NCBI GenBank assembly: GCA_029975055.1
Contig: JARKPU010000011.1
Span: forward strand, 1 to 40,149
Direction: 5' to 3'
Length of the DNA: 40,149 nucleotides
Source: Anaerolinea sp.
GTDB lineage: Bacteria > Chloroflexota > Anaerolineae > Anaerolineales > Anaerolineaceae
Each line of letters opens with the position of its first letter. The first letter of the stretch is position 1. The position numbers were made by a program, and so were the translations under genes. Under the pieces are notes generated by a model. That model saw only the letters and a list, made by a program, of their open reading frames with translations, was not told where the DNA came from and did not search any database. This document shows positions 30,204 to 38,500 of this stretch, piece after piece.

Positions 30204-30518
30204 ATGGAAGTAAAGCTGTACGTTGGTAACCTGGCATTCTCCACCACCGAGGATGCGATTCGCTCCCTGTTCGCCCAGGCCGGCTCCGTCACCGAGGCCG
30301 CTCTGATCAAAGACCGCGACACGGGTGTCTCCAGAGGTTTTGCCTTTGTGACGATGTCCTCGCAGGAAGAAGCGCAGGAAGCAATCAAGAAATTCAACGG
30401 TTACACCCTGGATAACCGTGAATTGCGGGTCAATACGGCCCGCCCCAAGGAAGAATCGGGGCGCGGCGGGTATGGTGGCAATCGTGATCGTGACCAGCGC
30501 GGTTCGCGCCGGTACTAA
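30204..30518 (+). CDS. RRM-type RNA-binding protein
   Basis: A 104-residue protein with a single RNA recognition motif: RNP2 LYVGNL (5-10) and RNP1 RGFAFVTM (44-51), then a short Gly/Arg/Asp-rich tail (GRGGYGGNRDRDQRGSRRY). This is the layout of the small glycine-rich Rbp proteins of cyanobacteria, which bind RNA and are often cold-induced. The tail is basic enough to add non-specific RNA binding. A cold-shock protein gene follows 31 bp downstream, so the two probably form one RNA-chaperone transcript. A terminator-like hairpin in the leader suggests attenuation. Confidence 0.93.
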   Translation: MEVKLYVGNLAFSTTEDAIRSLFAQAGSVTEAALIKDRDTGVSRGFAFVTMSSQEEAQEAIKKFNGYTLDNRELRVNTARPKEESGRGGYGGNRDRDQRGSRRY

Positions 30519-30549
30519 ATCTTCATTTTGAGTAATAAGGAATACAAGA

Positions 30550-30759
30550 ATGGCTGAGCGTATTATCGGAACCGTCAAATGGTTCAACAATGACAAGGGT
30601 TATGGTTTTCTGGCGCAGGAAAGTGGCGCGGATGTCTTCGTTCACTACACTGCGATCCAGTCCGAAGGTTTCCGCTCCCTGGCCGAGGGCCAGCGCGTGG
30701 AATTCACCATCGAAAAAGGCCCCAAAGGGCTGCAGGCCGCGCAGGTCGTGGTCCTCTAA
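30550..30759 (+). CDS. cold-shock domain protein (CspA family)
   Basis: A 69-residue single cold-shock domain of standard length: [17 protein letters not shown] with RNP1 KGYGFL (16-21), DVFVHYTAI with RNP2 VFVHY (29-33), [23 protein letters not shown]. CspA-type proteins melt RNA secondary structure and can act as transcription antiterminators. It follows the RRM gene in the same orientation and is closed by a strong intrinsic terminator 35 bases downstream. Confidence 0.95.
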   Translation: MAERIIGTVKWFNNDKGYGFLAQESGADVFVHYTAIQSEGFRSLAEGQRVEFTIEKGPKGLQAAQVVVL

Positions 30760-30793
30760 TCTCCCCTTCGGCAAACCCTGATTGTAAATCGAG

Positions 30794-30824
30794 AAGCCCC
30801 GCTCTTGCGAGCGGGGCTTTTTTA
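30794..30824 (+). terminator. intrinsic terminator of the RRM/cold-shock unit
   Basis: A perfect 11-bp stem (AAGCCCCGCTC with GAGCGGGGCTT) around the loop TTGC is followed at once by a T-run. This is a textbook rho-independent terminator. Confidence 0.92.
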
Positions 30825-30921
30825 TGCCTTGCGAGTTTTCCTTTTCTAAATCCAATCGAAACCGTTTTCCGTACACATTAATACAACCGAACCAAACAGC
30901 CCGGGCACGGGGCCGGAGGAG

Positions 30922-30979
30922 GGCAATGCAAAGGTGATCCAGGCGCAGGCCTGGCGTCGCTTTTCCGTTGCCTTTTTTT
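30922..30979 (+). terminator. long hairpin plus T7 upstream of the Lipoprotein_15 gene
   Basis: GGCAATGC at 30922 pairs with the GTTGCC end at 30972. Inside, AAAGGTGA pairs with TCGCTTTT and CCAGGC with GCCTGG around the loop GCAG. About 20 pairs form, with one mismatch and one bulge, and TTTTTTT follows (30973-30979). The cold-shock gene already has its own terminator 100 bases earlier, so this one belongs to a separate short transcript or to the leader of the gene at 31037. Confidence 0.65.
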
Positions 30980-31036
30980 GCCCCGCCCGCGCAGGCGGTT
31001 CACACTTTGCTCGATTGTTTTAGGAGGTAAAGAACG

Positions 31037-32008
31037 ATGAACGCGCAGAAGAAACGATCCATCCAGCGAGCGCCCCTGGCGCTGGCCGGAGCCTTATCGG
31101 TATTGATGCTCGTGCTGGCGGCATGCGCGCCGGCGGCCACCCCGGCCCCCACCGCCATTCCAACGGCGGCGCCCAGCCCCACCTCGGCCCCCAGCCCCAC
31201 GGCGGCCCCCAGCGCCACCTCCGTGGCACAGGTGCCCGTCACCGGCGAAGAGGCGGAAATTGCGGTGGTGAAAGACGCCAACCTGGGCAATATCCTGGTG
31301 GGCAACAACGGCATGACCCTGTATATGTACACCAAAGACGAAGCCGATACATCCAACTGCAGCGCCGGCTGCCTGGCCCAATGGCCGCCCTTGATCACGC
31401 TGGGCAGCCCCAAGCTGGATGACGGCGTGGATGCCTCGCTGGTCGGCTCGACCAAGCTGGCCGACGGGCGGATGATCGTCACCTACAACCACATGCCGCT
31501 CTACTACTGGGTGAACGATAAGAAACCCGGCGACACCACCGGGCAAGGCGTGGGCGGAGTCTGGTACGTCGTCTCGCCGGACGGTAAGCCCGTGGGCATG
31601 GAAACTTCATCTGCCGCCGCAACCCCGGCCGCGGCCGAAGCGCAGATCTCGGTGGCCAATGACGCCAAGCTGGGCAAGATCCTGGTGGGCAACAACGGCA
31701 TGACGCTCTATATGTTCACCAACGACAAGCCGGATGTCTCCAACTGCAACGCCGGCTGCCTGGCCCAGTGGCCGCCGCTGATCACGCAGGGCAAACCCGT
31801 GCTGGGCGACGGCGTAGACGACTCGCTGGTGGGCACGACGAAACTGGCCGACGGGCGGATGATCGTCACCTACAACCACATGCCGCTCTACTACTGGGTG
31901 AACGATAAGAAACCCGGCGACACTACCGGGCAGGGCGTGGGCGGAGTCTGGTATGTCGTCTCGCCGGACGGCAAGGCCGTGGGGATGGCATCCGGGTATG
32001 GGTATTAA
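31037..32008 (+). CDS. lipoprotein with two Lipoprotein_15 (PF03640-type) repeats
   Basis: A 323-residue protein. The signal peptide ends in the lipobox LAAC. A Pro/Thr/Ser/Ala-rich spacer follows (TPAPTAIPTAAPSPTSAPSP), then two nearly identical domains of 129 residues offset. Each carries LGNILVGNNGMTLYMYTKD or its variant, a CxxxC pair (NCSAGCLAQWPPL), and MPLYYWVNDKKPGDTTGQGVGGVWYVVSPDG. This is the secreted-repeat family of unknown function found in extracytoplasmic proteins, sometimes near electron-transfer genes. The ribosome-binding site AGGAGGT is near perfect, which suggests high expression. A strong terminator follows. Confidence 0.92.
   Translation: MNAQKKRSIQRAPLALAGALSVLMLVLAACAPAATPAPTAIPTAAPSPTSAPSPTAAPSATSVAQVPVTGEEAEIAVVKDANLGNILVGNNGMTLYMYTKDEADTSNCSAGCLAQWPPLITLGSPKLDDGVDASLVGSTKLADGRMIVTYNHMPLYYWVNDKKPGDTTGQGVGGVWYVVSPDGKPVGMETSSAAATPAAAEAQISVANDAKLGKILVGNNGMTLYMFTNDKPDVSNCNAGCLAQWPPLITQGKPVLGDGVDDSLVGTTKLADGRMIVTYNHMPLYYWVNDKKPGDTTGQGVGGVWYVVSPDGKAVGMASGYGY
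31274..31990 (+). repeat. internal 387-bp tandem duplication in the lipoprotein gene
   Basis: Two copies of the Lipoprotein_15 domain are offset by 387 bp (129 codons). Identity is highest in the second half of the unit, where a stretch of about 80 bases around ATGATCGTCACCTACAACCA is unchanged, including synonymous positions. Confidence 0.85.
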
Positions 32009-32045
32009 ACCGGCGTAAGTCAGGGGAAGCGCCCTCACCTCAATT

Positions 32046-32088
32046 CCCCCTCCTCCGGGCCGGTATAGGCCGGAGGAGGGGGTTTTTT
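32046..32088 (+). terminator. intrinsic terminator of the lipoprotein gene
   Basis: A perfect 13-bp stem (CCCCCTCCTCCGG, 32046-32058; 32070-32082) with an 11-base loop is followed by TTTTTT. It is positioned 37 bases after the stop codon. Confidence 0.92.
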
Positions 32089-32132
32089 GGAAGCCGGTGT
32101 GCGCCGGGTGAGAACCGCCCGGGAGGAGGGCT

Positions 32133-33128
32133 TTACTTCGCGGGCCAGCTTTTCTCGTAATGGGCGATGATATCGTCCATCAGGCGGTCGGTGGCTTCAT
32201 CCACCTTGCGGCGCGAAGCGTCGGCGTCGTACCAGGCCATGATCTCGGCCGCGCCGCGCACAAAGGGGATGCGGCAGTTGAATTCGGGCACCAGGCGCTT
32301 GATCTTGGTGTTATCGAAGATCATGCTGTGAGATTTATCGCCCAGCAATCCGGCGCCCCAGGAGGGGTCGAAGGCGGCGATCAGCTCGGAGGGGATGTGC
32401 ACGAGCTTCGGCTCCACCCCGGCGGCGCGGGCGACGATCTCGTAGATCTGGTTCCAGGACAGCCATTCATCGGAAGTGATGTGATAGCTCTCGCCGATGG
32501 CGGCCGGGTGGCCGAGCAGCCCCACAAAGCCCACCGCGAAATCGGCATGGTGGGTGAGCGTCCAGAGCGAGGTGCCGTCGCCGTGCACAATCACTTTTTT
32601 ACCCCTGCGCATGCGGTCAACCACCGTGTAGCCGCCGTCGAAGGGCAGGAGGGTTTTATCGTAGGTATGCGATGGGCGCACGATGGTGGCAGGGAAGCGT
32701 TCGCTGCGGTAGGCGCGCACGAGCATTTCTTCGCAGGCGATCTTGTTGCGCGAATACTGCCAGAAGGGGTTATCCAGCAGGGTGGATTCGGTCACCGGCA
32801 GGCTGCCGGGCGGGGTCTGGTAAGCCGAGGCCGAGCTGATGAAGACGAACTGCCCCGTGCGGCCGCGGAAGAGCTCAAGATCGACCTGGATGTGTTCGGG
32901 GGTGAAGGCGATCCAATCCACCACCGCGTCGAAGGTGAGGTCTTTGAGCGCGGCGCGGGCCGACTGAGGGTCGCGGATGTCGCCGTGCAGGATGTGCGCG
33001 CCTTCGGGGGCCGGGCGCGAAGAGGTCTTGCCGCGGTTGAGCAGGTAGAGGTTGATGCCGCGTTGGACGGCGAGCTGCGAGCAGGCCGAGCTGATGATGC
33101 CGGTGCCGCCGATGAAGAGGACGTTCAT
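32133..33128 (-). CDS. NAD-dependent epimerase/dehydratase-family protein (atypical extended SDR)
   Basis: A 331-residue protein beginning MNVLFIGGTGIISSACSQLAVQRG, with the GGTGxI Rossmann motif of the atypical SDR branch that includes isoflavone-reductase-like and CSP41-like proteins. Then come DAVVDWIAFTPEHI, FVFISSASAYQTP, YSRNKIACEEML (YxxxK in modified form) and VRPSHTYD. The substrate is unknown, and some members have lost catalysis and bind RNA. The ATG at 33128 follows GGAGGT at good spacing; the frame extends further upstream without a better start. A TGC-TACAAT extended -10 lies at 33177-33185. Confidence 0.83.
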   Translation of the reverse strand: MNVLFIGGTGIISSACSQLAVQRGINLYLLNRGKTSSRPAPEGAHILHGDIRDPQSARAALKDLTFDAVVDWIAFTPEHIQVDLELFRGRTGQFVFISSASAYQTPPGSLPVTESTLLDNPFWQYSRNKIACEEMLVRAYRSERFPATIVRPSHTYDKTLLPFDGGYTVVDRMRRGKKVIVHGDGTSLWTLTHHADFAVGFVGLLGHPAAIGESYHITSDEWLSWNQIYEIVARAAGVEPKLVHIPSELIAAFDPSWGAGLLGDKSHSMIFDNTKIKRLVPEFNCRIPFVRGAAEIMAWYDADASRRKVDEATDRLMDDIIAHYEKSWPAK

Positions 33129-33176
33129 GAGAACCTCCGGGTTCCGGGTGAGATGCGCCCTGGAGGGCGTGAGGTA

Positions 33177-33185
33177 ATTGTAGCA
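33177..33185 (-). promoter_or_regulatory. extended -10 candidate for the epimerase gene
   Basis: The minus strand reads TGC-TACAAT, about 49 bases before the ATG at 33128. An AT-rich block lies upstream. Confidence 0.45.
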
Positions 33186-33275
33186 TTTTATGGGCAGCGG
33201 TGAAGGTAACCGGCCAGCCGTGAACTGCCGCCGGGCATTCGCCTTCCGGTGCAGCGGCCGAGGAGAATATAAGGT

Positions 33276-33281
33276 ATACTC
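33276..33281 (+). promoter_or_regulatory. candidate -10 box for the DUF493-permease pair
   Basis: TATACT lies 19 bases before the ATG at 33300, leaving a short leader that holds the ribosome-binding site GAGGGA. The -35 region is not recognisable. Confidence 0.35.
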
Positions 33282-33299
33282 AGCCGCATCGAGGGACAC

Positions 33300-33566
33300 A
33301 TGCCGATTGAACCTGAAGTTTACGACTTCCCGACCGCCATCCCGCTCAAGGTGATCGGGCGCAATGCCGATGATTTCGAGGAATTTGTCCTCGAGCTGTT
33401 CTACAAGTACGTGGATGCGGCCGATATTCACGGGGTGACGCAGCGCCCCAGCCGCGACGAGCATTACATCTCGCTGACGGTGACCTTTACGGCTTATTCG
33501 CGCGAGGGGCTCGATGCGCTCTATGGCGAGCTGAACAGCCACCGCCGCATTTTGATGGTGATCTGA
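33300..33566 (+). CDS. DUF493/YbeD-like small protein
   Basis: An 88-residue ACT-like ferredoxin-fold protein: FPTAIPLKVIGRNADDFEEFVLELFYKYVD, QRPSRDEHYISLTVTFTAYSREGLDALYGELNSHRRILMVI. The order of strands and the ending RxLMVI match YbeD, found beside lipoate genes in E. coli; no biochemical role is established. It ends one base before the start codon of the permease gene, so the two are translated from one message. GAGGGACAC precedes the ATG. Confidence 0.85.
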   Translation: MPIEPEVYDFPTAIPLKVIGRNADDFEEFVLELFYKYVDAADIHGVTQRPSRDEHYISLTVTFTAYSREGLDALYGELNSHRRILMVI

Positions 33567-33567
33567 T

Positions 33568-34479
33568 ATGTCCGGGCGGGCTGCCGGCACCTGGCGCGCC
33601 AACTTTTTGCTCGTCCTCACCACGGTCATTTGGGGCTTTGGCTTCGTGGCGCAGCGGGTGGGGATGGAGCACATCGGGGTGTTCACCTACAACGCGCTGC
33701 GCTTTGGCATCGGCTGCCTGGCGCTGGCGGCGACGGCGCCGCTGGTGCGCAAGTTCGAGCCGCGCGCGCCCTCGGCAGGGTGGAAGACCACGCTGTGGAT
33801 GGGCGCGGCGGCAGGGGCGCTGCTCTTCACCGGCTCCACGCTGCAAACGGAGGGGCTGGCTTATACCACGGCAGGGAAGGCCAGCTTTATCACCGGGCTG
33901 TATGTGGTGCTGGTGCCGGTGCTGGGGCTGTTCCTGGGGCAGCGCACGCAGGCTTCCACCTGGGCGGGCGGGGCGCTGGCGCTGGGCGGGCTTTACCTGC
34001 TGAGCGTGGGCGAGGATTTCTCCATCAACCGGGGCGATTTGCTGGTGCTGGCGAGCGCTTTCTTTTGGGCGGGGCATATCCAGGCGCTGGGGCACTTTTC
34101 CAGGCGGGTAGACCCGCTGACGCTCGCGATCGGGCAGTATGTGGGGGTGACGCTGCTCAGCCTGGCGGGGGCGCTGCTCTTCGAGCGCAACACGCCGGAG
34201 GGCCTGGGGGCGGCGGCGGGGGCGATCCTCTACGGCGGGCTGATGGTGGTGGGGGTGTCGTTCACCTTGCAGGTGGTGGCGCAGCGCGAGGCGCACCCGG
34301 GGCACGCGGCGGTGATTATGGTATCCGAGTCGATGTGGGGGGCTTTTGCGGGCTGGCTGGTGCTGAGCGAACAGATGACGGGGCGCATGCTGGCCGGCTG
34401 CGGGTTGATGCTGGCGGGGATGCTGCTCTCGCAGGCGGGGCCATATTGGAAAGCGCTGCTGCCTGCCCCGGCCGAGTGA
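33568..34479 (+). CDS. EamA/DMT-superfamily permease
   Basis: A 303-residue membrane protein with ten predicted helices in two EamA repeats. The first starts LLVLTTVIWGFGFVAQRVGMEHIGVFTYNALRFGIG and includes GLAYTTAGKASFITGLYVVLVPVLGLFLGQR; the second starts GDLLVLASAFFWAGHIQALGHFSRRV and ends with AAVIMVSESMWGAFAGWLVLSEQMTGRMLAGCGLMLAGMLLSQ. Family members export amino acids or metabolites; the substrate is unknown. It is coupled to the DUF493 gene. Confidence 0.92.
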   Translation: MSGRAAGTWRANFLLVLTTVIWGFGFVAQRVGMEHIGVFTYNALRFGIGCLALAATAPLVRKFEPRAPSAGWKTTLWMGAAAGALLFTGSTLQTEGLAYTTAGKASFITGLYVVLVPVLGLFLGQRTQASTWAGGALALGGLYLLSVGEDFSINRGDLLVLASAFFWAGHIQALGHFSRRVDPLTLAIGQYVGVTLLSLAGALLFERNTPEGLGAAAGAILYGGLMVVGVSFTLQVVAQREAHPGHAAVIMVSESMWGAFAGWLVLSEQMTGRMLAGCGLMLAGMLLSQAGPYWKALLPAPAE

Positions 34480-34489
34480 CCCGGCCGGG

Positions 34490-34783
34490 CTAGACGACTT
34501 CTCTGGCTTTCAATTTAACTGCATACCAGCGCTTGTAAAGCTCGCCGAACTCTGGGTGGTCGGCGGGGAAGTAGTCAATGAGGATGGTGACCCAGCGGAG
34601 GAGGACGAGGTCGGAGTAGTAGTAGATGGTGTCTTTTTGGGCAAGGCGGTTGAGGGCGGCGCGGATGAGCTGGGCATCGGTCTCGCCGGCGAGATGGTAG
34701 GTTTTGATGAGATTGGTGCGGGCCATCTCGACGGTGGCGGAGAGGTAGAAGGAGGAGAGGGGGTTCAGCTGGTCGGTATTCAT
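34490..34783 (-). CDS. small helical protein of unknown function
   Basis: A 97-residue protein, MNTDQLNPLSSFYLSATVEMARTNLIKTYH..., mostly amphipathic helix with many Leu and Tyr (LIRAALNRLAQKDTIYYYSDLVLLRWVTILIDYF). There is no signal peptide, motif or recognised family. Its codon usage resembles its neighbours. No strong ribosome-binding site precedes the ATG, but TGT-TATGAT upstream (about 34794-34802) may be a promoter. It converges with the permease gene ten bases away. Confidence 0.6.
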   Translation of the reverse strand: MNTDQLNPLSSFYLSATVEMARTNLIKTYHLAGETDAQLIRAALNRLAQKDTIYYYSDLVLLRWVTILIDYFPADHPEFGELYKRWYAVKLKAREVV

Positions 34784-34885
34784 GACAACGTTATCATAAC
34801 ACGCCGGGGAGGGGGTTAGGGCGGGCGATCATTACAGTTTTATTACAATTGGCCGACTTGTTCATGATTTCGCAAGGAAGAGAAG

Positions 34886-35278
34886 AGGATGAACCGCAAA
34901 GGACGCTAAGAGCGCGAAGGAGGAGAAGAAATAACCACAGAGGACACGGAGAACACTGAGGAGGAATCGAGAAGGGGCGCGAAGGAGGAGAAGAAGTAAC
35001 CACAGAGGGCACGGAGAACACTGAGGAGGAAGAATCACTGAGGAAGAAGGCGGAGGATTCCCTACGCTCTTTTTCGCGTGCTTTGGCGTGACTTGGCGGT
35101 TTTTTTACTTGAAGGAGGATGAACCGCAAAGGACGCTAAGGGCGCGAAGGAGGAAAAGAAATAACCACAGCGGACACGGAGAACACAGAGGAAGAGGGGA
35201 ACAGCGAAGGGATGCGAAGAAATGCGAAGGAGAGGAAGGCGGCGCGGGACTGACCTTTCATTTCGCGTGATTTTGTGT
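34886..35278. repeat. two-unit purine-rich intergenic repeat
   Basis: Two units 230 bp apart (34886-34962 and 35116-35192) share GAACCGCAAAGGACGCTAAG and CCACAG-GGACACGGAGAACAC with four mismatches in about 76 bases and no gap. A partial copy of the second half lies at 34977-35030. Each unit is followed by a pyrimidine-rich block in inverted sense (TTCGCGTGCTTTGGCGTGAC near 35073; TTTCGCGTGATTTTGTG near 35261). The 731-bp stretch 34784-35514 has no convincing gene. Confidence 0.75.
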
Positions 35279-35304
35279 TTTTCTCGATAAATCCCTGGAT
35301 ATTT

Positions 35305-35372
35305 CCCTCACCCTACCCTCTCCCTCTGGGACGCGCTTCGCGTACCCGTAGGGGTGGGCCGGGGATGAGGGG
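35305..35372. repeat. imperfect palindrome of CCCTCACCC/GGGGATGAGGGG type
   Basis: The left arm CCCTCACCCTACCC opens and GGGGTGGGCCGGGGATGAGG closes an inverted repeat. The centre is a hairpin ACGCG-CTT-CGCGT (35331-35343). It lies between the purine-rich repeats and the secA promoter. Confidence 0.55.
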
Positions 35373-35484
35373 GGATGTTTTGAACTTGCGAGAAAACCAT
35401 TTCGTGTCCTTTCGCGATTCTTCGATTCTTCAGAAGGGCTGTCACCGCCTTTAGTATTCAAATTAAAAATCCCTCACCCGGCTG

Positions 35485-35514
35485 TGCTATAATCTTTCAC
35501 CTGAAAGGTGAAGG
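35485..35514 (+). promoter_or_regulatory. secA promoter (extended -10) and palindrome abutting the start codon
   Basis: TGC-TATAAT at 35485-35493 is an extended -10. Directly after it, TTCACCT-GAA-AGGTGAA (35496-35512) is a 7-bp inverted repeat that includes the ribosome-binding region and ends three bases before the ATG at 35515. Transcription would begin near 35500, inside the left arm. Confidence 0.6.
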
Positions 35515-38500
35515 ATGTTCAAAAAACTGGTGAATTTCCTGGGGGGCGACCCCCATAAGCGAGAAGTGGAGCGCGCCGCCCAGGTGGTGGATGAGATCAA
35601 CGCGCTGGAGGGGGAGTTCGAGAAGCTCTCGGACGATGCGCTGCGGGCGAAGACGGATGAGTTCCGCGCGCGACTGAAGGAAGCGCTGGATGCCGGGCGC
35701 AGCGAGGAAGACGCGCTCGAAGAGCTGCTCCCCGAGGCATTCGCAGCGGTGCGGGAGGCCTCTAAGCGCACGATTGGGCTGCGGCACTATGATGTGCAGC
35801 TCATCGGCGGGATGACATTGCACCAGGGGAAAATCGCTGAGATGCGCACCGGCGAGGGCAAGACGCTGGTGGCGACGCTGCCGCTGTACCTGCGGGCAAT
35901 CGCCGGCAAGGGCGCGCATTTGGTGACGGTGAACGATTACCTGGCCCGGCGCGACGCGCGCTGGATGGCGCCGATCTACCAGGCGCTGGGGCTTTCGGTG
36001 GGGGTGCTGCAGATGGCGGCGCGCACCGAAAACGGCCGCAACGCGTTTTTGGTGGATCTGGAGAAGGAATCGCCGCACGAAGACCAGCACCAACTGCGCA
36101 TGGTGCACCGCAGCGAGGCTTACCGGGCGGATATCACTTACGGGACGAACAGCGAGTTCGGCTTCGATTACCTGCGCGATAACCTGACGATGAGCCTGGC
36201 CGACCGGGTGCAGCGCGGGCATTATTACGCCATCGTGGACGAGGTGGATAACATCCTGATCGACGAGGCGCGCACGCCGTTGATCATCTCGGGGCCGGCG
36301 CAGGATGATTCGGAGAATTACGTGCGCATGGCAGCGGTGGTGCGGCAGTTGAAGCCGGAGGATTACGAGGTCAACGAGAAAGACCGCTCGGTAAGCCTGA
36401 CGGAGCTGGGCGAGATTCACGTGGAAGAATTGCTGGGCGAGCCGCTGCGCGACCCGGAGCGCCCGGAAGACATCACCCCCGAGCAGGCGCGGCTGATGGG
36501 CTACCTGGAACAGGCGCTGCGGGCGCAGTTCCTCTACCGGCGCAACAAGGATTACCTCGTCCAGGCGGGCAAGGTGATCATCATCGACGAGTTCACCGGG
36601 CGGTTGATGCCCGGGCGGCGCTGGTCCGACGGCCTGCACCAGGCGGTGGAAGCCAAAGAGGGCGTGAAGGTGGAGCCGGAGAACGTCACCTACGCGACGA
36701 TCACGATCCAGAATTATTTCCGCATGTATGCGAAGCTGGCGGGAATGTCGGGCACGGCGGTGACGGAAGCGGAGGAGTTTTACAAGATTTATAAGCTGGA
36801 CGTGCTGCCGATCCCGACGAACCTGGAATTCAACGCGATGCGGTCTGACTCGCTTTACGTGCAGGTTGAGGCGAAGGACGAGCAGGGCTATAAGTACAGC
36901 TATTACGCGCGGCGCGACGACCCGCAGAAGCGGCCGATCTTCTGGAAGCGCAAAGATTACCCAGACGTGGTTTACCGCACCGAAGAAGCCAAGCTGCGGG
37001 CGATCACGCTGGAGATTCTGCACTTTCATGTGCTGGGCAGGCCGCAGCTGGTGGGCACCACTTCGGTGGAGCACTCGGAGCGGCTTTCGAGGCGGCTGGA
37101 GGCCGACCTGTTGAGGCGGTTGATGCAGGCGCAGCTGCTGCGCGATCTTTACCTTGAAGCGAACAAGATCGAGGTGGTCGAGCGGAGCATCCCGGCGCTG
37201 GCGCCGCTGAACAAGCCGCTCGAGGAGCTGGAGACGAACGAGATGCGCCAGCTGGCGCGCACGCTGGGCATTTCGATGTCATTCAACCTGGAAGAGCCGG
37301 AGAACCTGGCGCGCCTGCAGAGGCTGCTGGACGTGCCCGGCGCCAACGAAGACCGGCTGGTGAGGGCGCTGCAGGGGGGCGTGCCGCACCAGGTGCTGAA
37401 CGCGCGCAAGCATGACGAGGAATCGAAGATCATCGCGCGCGCGGGGGCTTTTGGGGCGGTGACAATCGCCACTAACATGGCCGGGCGCGGCGTAGATATC
37501 AAGCTGGGCGGCGAGCTGGATGAGGAAATCCTGGGCGATACGAACCGCGTGCTGGAGCGGGCGGGCTACGACGCCTATAACATGACCAACCTGGAGCGGC
37601 GCGAGGCGCTGCTGAAGGTGGACCCGGGCGAGTACAGCATCTACGAGCAGCAGGTGCGCGCCTTCCTGCAATATATGGACGAGATGGAGAAGGTGCGCGA
37701 ACTGGGCGGGCTGCATGTGATCGGCTCGGAGCGCCACGAGGCGCGGCGCATCGACAACCAATTACGCGGGCGCTCGGCGCGCCAGGGCGACCCTGGGTCG
37801 TCGCGCTTCTACCTCTCGCTGGACGACGAACTGATGCGCCTGTTCGGCGGGCAGCAGGTGACCGGGCTGCTGGAGCGGCTGAACATCGACGAGAGCGTGC
37901 CGATCGAGAGCGGCATGGTGGGGCGGCTGGTGGAGCAATCGCAGGAGCGGGTGGAAGGCTCGAACTTTGACGTGCGCAAGCACCTGCTGGAGTATGACGA
38001 TGTGCTCAACTCGCAGCGCCAGCGCATCTACGAGCAGCGCGACCGCGTCTTCACCAAGGAAGATCTGAGCGATGATGTGGAGGAGATGCTCACCACCGAG
38101 CTGCAGCGCCGGATCCCGCTGGAACTGGGGAACGAAGAAGGCCCCTGGCGCCTGCTGGCCTATCTGGAAGACATCCAGCCGCCGATCGCGTGGAACGAGA
38201 TACGCTACCCGAGCTTCACGATGCGGCTGCTGATCGACGAGGTGGCGAAGCGCAAGCCGCAGGGGGCCACGGCGGCGCACCTGCGCGCGGTGCTGCTCGA
38301 ACTGGCGATGAACGCGTTCAACGCCGAGCGCGACCATGTGCTGAAGAGCTTCAACGAGCTGCTGGACAAGACCGAAGAGACGCTGGAGCAGCAGCGCAGC
38401 GAGCGCTTCGACGCGCTGGACACGTTCTTTGAAACGCTGGAAGACCGCACCGGCGACGGCGCGGCCCCCGTGCGCCCGCAGGAGCTGGCCGATGAAATGC

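Noticed and set aside
30895..30980. Cyclic di-GMP (GEMM) riboswitch before the lipoprotein gene
   Set aside because: GGGCAA and GCAAAGG-like strings caught the eye, but the conserved tetraloop receptor and the order of GEMM helices are absent; the sequence is better explained as a long terminator-like hairpin.
32133..33686. Longer N-terminus for the NAD-dependent epimerase
   Set aside because: The extension precedes the MNVLFIGGTG Rossmann start, crosses the candidate promoter and overlaps the DUF493 and permease genes.
34886..35192. CRISPR array
   Set aside because: Repeat units are about 76 bp, too few and unevenly spaced, with no unique spacers of regular length and no cas genes nearby.
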